NCBI RefSeq assembly: GCF_001648595.1
Contig: NZ_LBAW01000005.1
Location: 1 to 64,000 of the forward strand
DNA from: Legionella bozemanae
GTDB taxonomy: Bacteria > Pseudomonadota > Gammaproteobacteria > Legionellales > Legionellaceae
Direction: 5' to 3'
Length of the DNA stretch: 64,000 bases
The translations under genes were made by a program, and so were the position numbers. A model generated the notes under the pieces. It was not told where the DNA came from and searched no databases. It was given only the letters and a program-made list of their open reading frames with translations. Below, piece after piece: positions 56,120 through 64,000 of the stretch. Positions within the stretch are counted from its first letter, which is position 1, and every line of letters starts with the position of its first letter.

Positions 56120-56506
56120 TTACCTCTCGATTCGATTTGTATTCTTCATTAAAAACAATGCTTCTTTATAAACATCAATAATCCTTAATGCTATAGGATA
56201 TTGCGCAACAGGAATATCTAATTCTTTAACAATTAGCTGATAATCAATTTGTGGTACAGCATCTATAGTCTGCCCCTCAAGCTGCCTGCATAACCATTCC
56301 AGGCCAGCAATTACATAAGGATTACCATTGGTTTTAAAACAGGATCGAACAATTGTACCTTCTGAATCACACTGCATATAGAGTTCGATTGTTCCCTGGC
56401 CTTTTTGGTTGTTTTTAACAACTACCGCAAAATGATCGTTTAAATCGATACCCCCTACATGTCTGGGGGAAAAAAAACAATCCTGCACAATTTTATTATA
56501 CATCAT
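56120..56506 (-). CDS. IscU-like scaffold protein lacking the cluster-ligand cysteines
   Basis: A 128-residue protein aligns with IscU end to end: [12 protein letters not shown] with the NPRNVG block, [20 protein letters not shown] with the FKTxGCGSAIA block, and [20 protein letters not shown] with the C-terminal VKIHCSILAEDAI block. The three ligand cysteines of IscU (37, 63 and 106) are replaced by Gln37, Asn62 and Ile105, and the LPPVK HscA-binding motif is lost. It retains three other Cys (10, 46, 56, and one at 73) in non-ligand places. ATGA overlap with iscS shows translational coupling. It cannot be a conventional Fe-S scaffold; it may regulate IscS or bind a different partner. Confidence 0.8.
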   Translation of the reverse strand: MMYNKIVQDCFFSPRHVGGIDLNDHFAVVVKNNQKGQGTIELYMQCDSEGTIVRSCFKTNGNPYVIAGLEWLCRQLEGQTIDAVPQIDYQLIVKELDIPVAQYPIALRIIDVYKEALFLMKNTNRIER

Positions 56507-57675
56507 GATGGTGATATTTCATGCAATCGAGTTACTTGTGTACAAATAACGTTAATCGCGTATTCAACTTCTTCTTCCTTAGTAAAACGCCCTAGAGATA
56601 ACCTAATGCTGCTTTGTGCCAAATCATCACTTAACCCTAAAGCCCTCAATACATAAGAGGGTTGGATACTGGCAGAACTACAGGCTGAGGTAGTAGATAC
56701 AGCCAACTCATTCAATGCTAACAGCAAAGAATCCCCATCCAAACCGGCAAAACTTATATTAAGATTACCTGCAATTCGCTTTTGTTCATTTCCATTGAGC
56801 TGGATGCCTGGTAAATGTTTAATACCATTCCATAAACGTTGACGATAATTTAAAAGGCGGGCTTGCTCCTCTTCTCGTAGACTTTCAGCTAATGCAAATG
56901 CTTCTCCCATGCCTACAATTTGATGCGTAGCCAAAGTTCCTGAACGTAAACCCCCTTCATGCCCACCGCCAAAACTTTGCGGCTGGAGACGAATTCGTGG
57001 TTTGTGCCGGACATAAAGCGCACCTACACCTTTTGGGCCATAGTTTTTATGTGCTGATAGTGCCATTAAATCCACAGAAAGATGTTCAAGGTCAATAGGA
57101 ATTTTTCCAGCACTTTGTGCTGCATCAACATGAAAAAGAACTCCTTTATGACGTAATAAAGCACCAATAGACTCAATGTCTTGTATTACACCGATTTCGT
57201 TATTCACATGCATTATGGACACTAAAATGGTATCTTGTCTCAATGCTTGAGCAAGTTTTTCAAGATCAAGCAAGCCATTGAATTCAGGATCTAGATAGGT
57301 TACTTCGAATCCATCTTTTTCTAAACGATCAAAACTATCGAGTACAGCCTTATGTTCCGTACTCATCGTAATCAAATGCTTTCCTTTATTCTTATAAAAA
57401 TGGGCTGCGCCTATTATCGCCAAATTATTCGCCTCTGTAGCGCCTGAAGTAAATACAATATCTTGAGTGGAGGCATGAATTGAATCTGCAACCTGTAAAC
57501 GTGCATGCTCAACAGCAAGAGCAGCAACGCGACCATATTCATGGGTTACTGAAGAAGGATTACCATAGTTTCCATCCGGGCCTAAATAATGAATCATACG
57601 CTCTACGACACGAGGATCAGTCGGTGTTGTTGCCATATAATCAAAATAGATTGGTATTTTAATTATTTTGTTCAC
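56503..57675 (-). CDS. iscS: Cysteine desulfurase IscS
   Basis: A PLP enzyme of 390 residues that supplies sulfur for Fe-S clusters and tRNA thiolation. It begins [17 protein letters not shown], has [17 protein letters not shown], the PLP lysine in [20 protein letters not shown] and the mobile catalytic Cys in [21 protein letters not shown]. coli IscS is 404 residues; the short C-terminus still holds the IscU contact region. Overlaps trmJ by 17 bases and the IscU-like gene by four. Confidence 0.95.
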   Translation of the reverse strand: MNKIIKIPIYFDYMATTPTDPRVVERMIHYLGPDGNYGNPSSVTHEYGRVAALAVEHARLQVADSIHASTQDIVFTSGATEANNLAIIGAAHFYKNKGKHLITMSTEHKAVLDSFDRLEKDGFEVTYLDPEFNGLLDLEKLAQALRQDTILVSIMHVNNEIGVIQDIESIGALLRHKGVLFHVDAAQSAGKIPIDLEHLSVDLMALSAHKNYGPKGVGALYVRHKPRIRLQPQSFGGGHEGGLRSGTLATHQIVGMGEAFALAESLREEEQARLLNYRQRLWNGIKHLPGIQLNGNEQKRIAGNLNISFAGLDGDSLLLALNELAVSTTSACSSASIQPSYVLRALGLSDDLAQSSIRLSLGRFTKEEEVEYAINVICTQVTRLHEISPS

Positions 57676-58414
57676 TCCGACCCCTTTTACTTGCCCATTC
57701 CAGCGATTTTTGTACTTGACTCAACATGCCTCTTAACAGATTAACTTCCATTTTTTCCAAATTCACCCGATTAAATAATCGACGTACGCGCTGCATTAAA
57801 CGTCGTGGATTTGACGCTTTTAAAAATTGAATCTCAATAAAAACCTCTCTTAAATGCTCATAAAACTGCTCAATTTCATCTGCTGCAGCATATTCATCCT
57901 GACGTAACGCCACTTCTGCTTGGGGTGCTAATAGCTTCATGCGCAATTCATAAGCAATAATCTGTACTGCCTGTGCCAGATTAAGCGAAGCATATTCAGG
58001 ATTACTGGGAATATGAATATGATAATGACATTTTAGCAGTTCTTCATTAGTAAGACCTGCATGCTCCCTCCCAAAAACAATGGCAATTTGAGTATTTTCT
58101 GATTGTTGGCTTACCAACTCTGCACACGATGCAGGAAGTAAGCCAGGCAAAGAAAGTCCTCTGGGTCTTGCGCTTGTTCCCAAAATCAGCTGGCAGCCAG
58201 CCAAAGCTTCATCTAAAGTTTCAGTAACTACAGCTCTTTCTAAAAGATCATCAGCACCTGCCGCCATTTCTTTTGCTTTATAATCTGGAAAAGATTTAGG
58301 TTTTACCAAATACAGTGAATTTAACCCCATAGTTTTCATCGCTCGAGCTGTTGAGCCGATGTTACCTGGGTGAGATGTTGCTACTAGAATAATACGGATT
58401 GAGCTTAACTTCAT
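57659..58414 (-). CDS. trmJ: tRNA (cytidine/uridine-32-2'-O)-methyltransferase TrmJ
   Basis: A 251-residue SPOUT methyltransferase that methylates the ribose of position 32 in tRNAs. [20 protein letters not shown] at the N-terminus, [20 protein letters not shown] and [20 protein letters not shown] give the three knot motifs. The C-terminal extension (about 165-251) is typical of TrmJ. It heads the isc-type cluster, as trmJ does upstream of iscRSUA in many gammaproteobacteria, but iscR is missing here. Confidence 0.94.
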   Translation of the reverse strand: MKLSSIRIILVATSHPGNIGSTARAMKTMGLNSLYLVKPKSFPDYKAKEMAAGADDLLERAVVTETLDEALAGCQLILGTSARPRGLSLPGLLPASCAELVSQQSENTQIAIVFGREHAGLTNEELLKCHYHIHIPSNPEYASLNLAQAVQIIAYELRMKLLAPQAEVALRQDEYAAADEIEQFYEHLREVFIEIQFLKASNPRRLMQRVRRLFNRVNLEKMEVNLLRGMLSQVQKSLEWASKRGRSEQNN

Positions 58415-58558
58415 AAAAACTTTTATTAATACATTAAAATAACTATATCATATCATCGAACACTCTTTTTGACGATTTTTGCTTTTTTCATATTTAACTC
58501 TATTTGCGCAAAAAAAATATGATAGAATCACTGGTTTTGTACATTCAAGAGTATATTC

Positions 58559-59344
58559 ATGGAACCACTTTTAAATATAGCAATTAATGCAGCACGACTA
58601 GCCGGTGAAATTATAATTCGACATGTAGAACAGGTCGATCGTCTCAAAATTACCGCTAAAAATAACCATGAATATTTTAGCGAAGTAGACATTAAAGCTG
58701 AACAAGCTATTATTCATACGATTCATAAAGCATATCCTGAACATGGGATTCTCGCAGAAGAAAGTGGTGTCCAAGAAGGAGACGGCGAGTCAATCTGGAT
58801 TATTGATCCATTAGATGGAACATCCAATTACTTACATGGATTTCCTTTCTTTTCAGTTTCTATAGCGGTAAAAGTCAAAGGACGAATAGAGCATGGAGTT
58901 ATTTATGACCCATTACGGCATGAATGTTTTGCTGCAAGCCGAGGACGTGGAGCGCGATTAAATGATCGAAGAATACGCGTTTCCAAGCAAACTCAACTTG
59001 TAGCCTCGCTTTTAGGAACTGGTTTCCCATCACGTGACATCAATGTAGCACAAAGATACTTGCCTACTTTTGAAGCCTTATTTGGTAAATGTGCTGGAGT
59101 CAGAAGAACTGGATCTGCAGCACTTGATTTGGCTTATGTAGCCAGTGGTCGGCTGGATGGATTTTGGGAGTTTGGCTTACGTCCTTGGGATATTGCAGCA
59201 GGATCCTTGTTAATTCGAGAAGCAGGTGGGTTAATTAGCGATTTACAAGGCGGCGATGATTTTCTCAAACATGGAGATATTGTTGCTGGAACCCCCAAAG
59301 TGTTTAAATCATTACTACAAACTATTTCCCCTGTTTTGAAATAG
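58559..59344 (+). CDS. suhB: Inositol monophosphatase family protein SuhB
   Basis: A 261-residue inositol monophosphatase-fold protein with metal motifs GILAEESG, WIIDPLDGTSNYLHGFPFFS and WDIAAGSLLIREAGG, and RRTGSAALDLAYVASG. In enterobacteria SuhB also joins ribosomal RNA antitermination complexes. It is divergent from trmJ, an arrangement shared by many gammaproteobacteria (suhB/trmJ). Confidence 0.94.
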   Translation: MEPLLNIAINAARLAGEIIIRHVEQVDRLKITAKNNHEYFSEVDIKAEQAIIHTIHKAYPEHGILAEESGVQEGDGESIWIIDPLDGTSNYLHGFPFFSVSIAVKVKGRIEHGVIYDPLRHECFAASRGRGARLNDRRIRVSKQTQLVASLLGTGFPSRDINVAQRYLPTFEALFGKCAGVRRTGSAALDLAYVASGRLDGFWEFGLRPWDIAAGSLLIREAGGLISDLQGGDDFLKHGDIVAGTPKVFKSLLQTISPVLK

Positions 59345-59403
59345 GAAGAATCGTAGAGTGCAGCACTGGGATCCAAATTTGAAAAGTGGTTATAACCCCT
59401 TCT

Positions 59404-59555
59404 CTCTACGTACTGCGCTTTATGCCTGAGTGATCCTCACAAAATTGTAAAATTTCAGTCAAATGGGAGCACTCTGTCGTATCTATTCTGTCATCCCTGC
59501 GCAGGCACACTACTGACAATGGGAAACACTCAGCCATTACGCGCGGTACGTAGAG
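59404..59555. repeat. 152-bp element bounded by 15-bp inverted repeats
   Basis: CTCTACGTACTGCGC (59404-59418) and GCGCGGTACGTAGAG (59541-59555) are inverted with 14 of 15 pairs, and enclose about 122 bases without an ORF. The layout is that of a small non-autonomous (MITE-like) element. It lies between the convergent suhB and sppA-type genes. Confidence 0.5.
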
Positions 59556-59568
59556 TGAACGATATGTT

Positions 59569-60528
59569 TTATTTAAACCCTGGCTTTACTCCAAAACTTA
59601 AGGGAAGTTCATCTGCCAGAGCAGTTCCCAGATTTTTACTTACGCGATCAAAAAGATTTTGCTTATGAGTATAATCAATCATATCAGGGACTTTAATTAC
59701 TTCACGAGCCAACTGTCCACTGCTCGCAAAACCATCAATTAACCCTATTGTCAGGGCTTGCTCACCTGTCCAAAAAAGTCCAGAGAATGTATCATCATCA
59801 ATGTGTAAACGGCTTCCCCGCCCCTCTTTAACCCTATTAATAAATTGCTGATGAACTTGATCGAGCATAACTTGTAGTTTTTGCTTTGCAAAATCTGTTT
59901 CGGGAGAAAAAGGATCTAAAAATGACTTATTTACACCCGATGTTTGTAATCTTCGTGTAATACCAACTTTATTGATGAGATCAACAAAACCAAAACCATT
60001 ATACAAAACACCTATAGAACCAACCATGCTTGCCGGGCTAGCATAAATAGTGTCTGTAGCAACAGCAACATAATAAGCTGCAGAAGCACATGCATCCACA
60101 CATACTGAATAAATTTTTATATCCGGATATTTTTTCTGATAAAACTTGATCATGTTATACATATATTCAGCCTGAACTGGACTACCTCCAGGACTATTGA
60201 TACGAATAATTACCGCTTTTAACCCGGAGTTTTTATAAGCTGCATCCAACCCCTTGGCAAAATCATCTGCGTTGGCTTTAGTTTCAGACATTTCACCTGT
60301 AATATCGACTATACCTACGTGTGCCTTGATATTAGTTCCTACGTCTTCATTGGTGCCTTTTGACACGTAATACACTACATAAGCAATAATGAGCAAATAA
60401 ATAACGCGCATAAACCATTTCCATCTGCGCTTCCTTTTTGCCTCTTTCATATAATCAATAATGATTTGATTCAGCAAGGCTTGAGAATCTGAAGTAGGAT
60501 TAGAAGAATGGTCATTTGTCATAATCAA
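59569..60528 (-). CDS. sppA: Signal peptide peptidase SppA-type (S49) protease
   Basis: A 319-residue S49 peptidase of the short SppA/36K type. A cytosolic N-terminus is followed by one membrane helix (about 39-58, WFMRVIYLLIIAYVVYYVSK). The catalytic Ser lies in DACASAAYYVAVATD and the Lys in LQTSGVNKSFLDPFSP; IRINSPGGSPVQAEYMYN precedes them. It degrades cleaved signal peptides in the inner membrane. MIMTNDHS offers two close ATGs. Convergent with suhB and divergent from clpB. Confidence 0.9.
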   Translation of the reverse strand: MIMTNDHSSNPTSDSQALLNQIIIDYMKEAKRKRRWKWFMRVIYLLIIAYVVYYVSKGTNEDVGTNIKAHVGIVDITGEMSETKANADDFAKGLDAAYKNSGLKAVIIRINSPGGSPVQAEYMYNMIKFYQKKYPDIKIYSVCVDACASAAYYVAVATDTIYASPASMVGSIGVLYNGFGFVDLINKVGITRRLQTSGVNKSFLDPFSPETDFAKQKLQVMLDQVHQQFINRVKEGRGSRLHIDDDTFSGLFWTGEQALTIGLIDGFASSGQLAREVIKVPDMIDYTHKQNLFDRVSKNLGTALADELPLSFGVKPGFK

Positions 60529-60531
60529 TCA

Positions 60532-60557
60532 CTTGAAATAATTAAATTAGCCCTCAT
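60532..60557 (+). promoter_or_regulatory. Sigma32-type heat-shock promoter of clpB
   Basis: CTTGAAA (60532-60538) and CCCTCATTT (from 60551) with 13 bases between CTTGAA and CCCTCAT closely match the sigma32 consensus (CTTGAA, 13-17 bp, CCCCATnT). It lies about 55 bases before the clpB ATG, the expected place for a heat-shock disaggregase gene. Confidence 0.7.
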
Positions 60558-60612
60558 TTTACGGTAGATGCAAGAAAATTAATACCCATTAACCATTAGA
60601 AGGCTATACATC

Positions 60613-63189
60613 ATGAGAATGGATAAACTAACATCAAAATTTCAAATAGCCCTGGCAGATGCTCAATCTCTGGCTTTAGGAAGAGATAATGGCTTTATTG
60701 AACCTGAACACTTAATGAAGGCGCTTCTGGATCAACAAGGAGGCACTTGCAGACCTCTGCTCAGTAAAGCGGGTGTTAATATTCCTCTTTTAAGAACCCT
60801 TTTAGATCAAGCATTAGATAAACTTCCTAAAGTAGCTGGAATTGGAGGTGATATCCATATTTCAAACGGATTAAATCGTCTATTAAATCTTACTGATAAG
60901 CTGGCACAACAAAAGAAAGATAATTTTATTTCCAGCGAGCTTTTTGTTTTAGCAGCAATAAGTGAGGAAGGCAGTCTTTCACGCATACTCAAACAAGCAG
61001 GTGGTGAAGCTAAAGCGATAGAAAATGCAATTAATGAGTTGCGCGGTGGAGAAACAGTTAATGACCCTAATGCCGAGGAGCAACGTCAAGCTCTTGAGAA
61101 ATATACTCTAGACCTAACTGCCCGTGCAGAGCAAGGTAAATTAGACCCAGTAATTGGCCGCGATGATGAAATTCGTAGAACCATTCAAGTATTGCAAAGA
61201 CGTACAAAAAATAACCCTGTTTTAATTGGTGAGCCTGGCGTAGGTAAAACAGCAATTGTTGAAGGACTGGCACAACGTATTATTAATGGTGAAGTTCCTG
61301 AAGGTCTAAAAAATAAACGCTTGCTTTCATTGGATATGGGAGCATTAATTGCTGGAGCAAAATTTCGCGGCGAATTCGAAGAGCGACTGAAAGCTGTTCT
61401 TAACGACCTAGCAAAACAAGAAGGTCAAATTATTCTCTTTATTGATGAGCTTCATACTATGGTTGGCGCTGGAAAAGCAGAAGGTGCAATGGATGCAGGA
61501 AACATGCTAAAACCAGCTTTAGCGCGCGGTGAACTCCATTGCATCGGAGCAACTACTCTTGATGAATACCGCCAATACATCGAAAAAGATGCTGCTTTGG
61601 AACGACGTTTCCAGAAAGTTCTAGTGGACGAGCCTAATGTTGAAGATACAATTGCTATTCTTCGTGGTTTAAAAGAGCGTTATGAAGTACATCATGGGGT
61701 TGAAATTACTGACCCAGCTATAGTTGCAGCGGCTACTTTATCACACCGATACATTACGGACAGACAGCTTCCCGATAAGGCGATTGATTTAATCGATGAG
61801 GCGGGAAGTCTAATTCGCATGGAAATTGATTCTAAACCTGAAAGCATGGATAAGTTGGAACGACGTTTGATTCAATTAAAAATTGAACGTGAGGCGCTTA
61901 AAAAAGAACATGATGAAGCATCTAAAAAACGACTTGAAGACTTACAACATACAATTAACGAGCTAGAGCACAACTACTCTGATTTGGAAGAGATTTGGAA
62001 ATCAGAAAAAGCAATGATGCAGGGAGCAACTCAAATTAAAGAAGCCCTTGAACAAGCAAAGCTTGAAATGGAAACCGCACGCCGAGCAGGAGATTTGAGT
62101 AGAATGTCTGAATTACAATATGGACGAATTCCAGAACTTGAAAAACGTTTGTCACAAGTGGCTGAAGCAGAATCTCATGAAAACAAATTAGTCCGTAATA
62201 AAGTAACAGAAGATGAGGTGGCAGAAGTTGTTTCCAGATGGACAGGTATACCTGTAGCTAAGATGATGGAGGGTGAAAAAGAAAAATTACTAAGGATGGA
62301 AGAGGTGTTGCATCATCGTCTCATAGGTCAAAATGAAGCAATAGATGCTGTATCCAATGCCATTCGCCGCTCACGTGCCGGATTATCCGACCCCAACCGT
62401 CCTATTGGATCATTTTTATTCCTTGGTCCTACTGGAGTGGGTAAAACTGAATTGTGTAAGGCTCTGGCTTCATTTCTCTTTGATACTGAAGAAGCGATGG
62501 TACGCATCGATATGTCCGAATTTATGGAAAAACATTCTGTTGCTCGTCTGATTGGTGCACCACCTGGATATGTGGGTTATGAGGAAGGCGGCTATTTAAC
62601 AGAAGCAGTTCGACGTAGACCTTATTCAGTTATTTTACTTGATGAAGTAGAAAAAGCGCATACTGATGTGTTCAATATACTCTTGCAAGTGATGGATGAT
62701 GGACGTTTGACTGATGGCCAAGGACGTACCGTTGACTTTCGCAATACTATTATTGTCATGACCTCAAATTTAGGATCCAATCTGATTCAGGAAATGGGAA
62801 ATAAATTTAAATACGAACAAATTAAGGATGCAGTAATGGAAATGGTACGCCAGCACTTCCGTCCTGAGTTCATTAACCGCATTGATGATACCGTAGTCTT
62901 CCATTCTCTTGCTAAAGATCAAATTGCGAAAATTGCTGCAATTCAAATTGGTTATTTGCAAAAACGCCTGAAACAACAAGATATCCATCTTGATATAACT
63001 CAGGAAGCATTATCGCACCTAGCAGAAGCAGGTTTCGATCCTGTATATGGAGCAAGGCCTTTAAAGCGCACCATTCAACAACAACTGGAAAATCCTCTGG
63101 CTCAAGATATATTGACGGGGAAATTCAAGTCAGGTGACACCATTAAAGTCACTTATAAAGACGCTGAGATGAAGTTTACACGTCATTAA
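60613..63189 (+). CDS. clpB: ATP-dependent disaggregase ClpB
   Basis: ClpB, with DnaK, rescues aggregated proteins after heat or other stress. The 858-residue protein has the N-domain ([17 protein letters not shown]), first AAA+ domain with Walker [14 protein letters not shown] (about 205-217) and Walker [11 protein letters not shown], the coiled-coil middle domain (about 400-525), and second AAA+ domain with [14 protein letters not shown] (about 604-617) and [16 protein letters not shown] precedes the ATG at 60613; the second ATG (residue 3) is an alternative. It is transcribed from the sigma32-like promoter. Confidence 0.97.
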   Translation: MRMDKLTSKFQIALADAQSLALGRDNGFIEPEHLMKALLDQQGGTCRPLLSKAGVNIPLLRTLLDQALDKLPKVAGIGGDIHISNGLNRLLNLTDKLAQQKKDNFISSELFVLAAISEEGSLSRILKQAGGEAKAIENAINELRGGETVNDPNAEEQRQALEKYTLDLTARAEQGKLDPVIGRDDEIRRTIQVLQRRTKNNPVLIGEPGVGKTAIVEGLAQRIINGEVPEGLKNKRLLSLDMGALIAGAKFRGEFEERLKAVLNDLAKQEGQIILFIDELHTMVGAGKAEGAMDAGNMLKPALARGELHCIGATTLDEYRQYIEKDAALERRFQKVLVDEPNVEDTIAILRGLKERYEVHHGVEITDPAIVAAATLSHRYITDRQLPDKAIDLIDEAGSLIRMEIDSKPESMDKLERRLIQLKIEREALKKEHDEASKKRLEDLQHTINELEHNYSDLEEIWKSEKAMMQGATQIKEALEQAKLEMETARRAGDLSRMSELQYGRIPELEKRLSQVAEAESHENKLVRNKVTEDEVAEVVSRWTGIPVAKMMEGEKEKLLRMEEVLHHRLIGQNEAIDAVSNAIRRSRAGLSDPNRPIGSFLFLGPTGVGKTELCKALASFLFDTEEAMVRIDMSEFMEKHSVARLIGAPPGYVGYEEGGYLTEAVRRRPYSVILLDEVEKAHTDVFNILLQVMDDGRLTDGQGRTVDFRNTIIVMTSNLGSNLIQEMGNKFKYEQIKDAVMEMVRQHFRPEFINRIDDTVVFHSLAKDQIAKIAAIQIGYLQKRLKQQDIHLDITQEALSHLAEAGFDPVYGARPLKRTIQQQLENPLAQDILTGKFKSGDTIKVTYKDAEMKFTRH

Positions 63190-63217
63190 TCACTTGTTGC
63201 CTCAGTAAAGCAAGCAA

Positions 63218-63254
63218 AACAACCGTCTTGAACTAAAAATTCAAGACAGTTGTT
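63218..63254 (+). terminator. Hairpin downstream of clpB
   Basis: AACAACCGTCTTGAA (63218-63232) pairs with TTCAAGACAGTTGTT (63240-63254) with one mismatch and a seven-base loop, about 30 bases after the clpB stop. The U-run is poor but the stem is long; likely the clpB terminator. Confidence 0.6.
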
Positions 63255-63347
63255 ATAGTTTAAATCATCTGTATTAACTACTTTTATTCTGACTGGAAAC
63301 CAGGTTCTTGCTTAAAAACAATGATAGATGCTCTTTGCAGCCAATTT

Positions 63348-63920
63348 CTAATATGCTTTTGTAGGTATAAATTCATGTTGCGGATTTTTAATTAACCAAT
63401 CACATATATTCTCGCCTTCCCATAACAACTTTTTATTTGGATTTTGCGATAGTAGTTCTATGCTAGATACCATTTCTTGATGCAATTGTTCGTCTTTAAC
63501 TCCATAAAACTGCCATTTCTTAATCGATAAGTCTGGTGAAATAAATGTCACAGTATAATTGATATTGATTGGAACATAGATTTTATAGTGATTACCCGCT
63601 GTATCAATTAATTCATCTGCAAGACTTTGCGCATAATGCGCAAGGATATTATTTGGAATCATGTCAGAGAAAAGCAATACAATCGATTTAACCTGAGATT
63701 CATTCAACTTGAATTGATTCAAGAGCAAATCAGCTAATACACCGGGAGATAAATAATTTTGTACAAATCCATCTGTGTCTAAAAGAACTAAATGAGTATC
63801 TTTAATCTTGCTTAGATCAATATCTGGATAAAATTGTATCTTAACATCCGAATGCAGAAATGAAATCAATTTAATTGCATCTTGATTACGACGTGTTAGT
63901 TTCCCTAATATAATATACAT
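63348..63920 (-). CDS. Hypothetical 190-aa protein
   Basis: A 190-residue soluble protein with alternating strand/helix character (MYIILGKLTRRNQDAIKLIS; THLVLLDTDGFVQNYLSPG; VKSIVLLFSDMIPNNILAHY), suggestive of a Rossmann-like or caspase-like alpha/beta fold, but no family is recognised. GEGD-type motifs are absent. The C-terminus (WLIKNPQHEFIPTKAY) is polar. It follows another minus-strand gene by a single base, so the two are co-transcribed. Role unknown. Confidence 0.6.
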   Translation of the reverse strand: MYIILGKLTRRNQDAIKLISFLHSDVKIQFYPDIDLSKIKDTHLVLLDTDGFVQNYLSPGVLADLLLNQFKLNESQVKSIVLLFSDMIPNNILAHYAQSLADELIDTAGNHYKIYVPININYTVTFISPDLSIKKWQFYGVKDEQLHQEMVSSIELLSQNPNKKLLWEGENICDWLIKNPQHEFIPTKAY

Positions 63921-63921
63921 A

Positions 63922-64000
63922 TCATACCTTTAGTTGTGTGTTTAACGGCTTTTCTGTTTCCTGATGAGCAAATATCACGTCTACTTTGTCTGAAAAAGAT
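63922..64000 (-). CDS. C-terminal end of an unidentified protein (cut by right edge)
   Basis: The minus strand reads an open frame SFSDKVDVIFAHQETEKPLN followed by TQLKV and a TGA at 63922-63924, one base before the ATG of the 190-aa gene. The tight spacing suggests a real gene end and translational coupling. Too little is visible to identify it. Confidence 0.5.
   Translation of the reverse strand, partial: SFSDKVDVIFAHQETEKPLNTQLKV

Overview
The window is AT-rich DNA from a gammaproteobacterium, most probably Legionella or a close relative. This rests on the housekeeping genes (GlnD, Fis, class A RNase P RNA, MinDE, ClpB, GatCAB), a fused TrpE-TrpG anthranilate synthase, an arginine-transport/argGH cluster next to argR, and several AT-rich orphan genes with hydrophilic C-termini like those of Dot/Icm effectors. 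The genus is inferred, not proven. No tRNA genes, rRNA genes, CRISPR arrays, transposases or phage genes were seen.

Bases 1-22100 form a loosely packed accessory-type region. It starts with a cut-off O-acyltransferase. Next come a SagB-type nitroreductase remnant, two small membrane proteins, a metallophosphoesterase/lipid kinase pair, a truncated dihydrofolate-reductase-like fragment and a double-domain VOC protein. Then follow orphan genes: a 351-aa effector-like protein, a Sec-exported 2H phosphoesterase-like protein, a 528-aa protein with a bipartite nuclear-localisation-like tail, GC-rich DUF1772-like debris, and small hypotheticals. A SAM methyltransferase, a membrane-anchored FMN glutamate synthase-like protein, two MFS transporters, MscS, a Gly-rich lipoprotein, a DUF2490 protein, and an FAD enzyme beside a Tyr/Asn/Gly-rich exported protein complete it.

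Bases 22291-51800 are mostly core metabolism: map-glnD; tadA; guaB-guaA; minD-minE (no minC here); a WY-rich pseudogene; fadE with a lipase-like hydrolase; ugpA-ugpE-ugpC plus a DUF1189 protein (no binding-protein gene here); a quinone oxidoreductase; clcA; trpEG; and a five-gene arginine unit (binding protein, permease, ATPase, argG, argH) running away from argR. Two ARG-box-like palindromes exactly 21 bp apart sit beside a good sigma70 promoter in front of that unit. Then comes gatC-gatA-gatB.

Bases 52100-64000 hold a coiled-coil effector-like protein, rnpB, fis, a decayed adenosine-deaminase-like gene, and a trmJ-iscS-iscU-like-iscA cluster whose IscU-like protein lacks all three cluster-ligand cysteines. 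After these come suhB, an SppA-type protease, clpB with a clear sigma32-type promoter, and a hypothetical pair cut by the right edge.

The intergenic spaces carry a dispersed family of palindromes with a GTAGCC/GGCTAC core and several 60-150 bp inverted-repeat elements that resemble REP/MITE sequences. The most interesting observations are the cysteine-less IscU paralogue, the exported 2H phosphoesterase-like protein, the ARG-box/promoter arrangement, the NLS-like effector candidate and the inverted-repeat elements.
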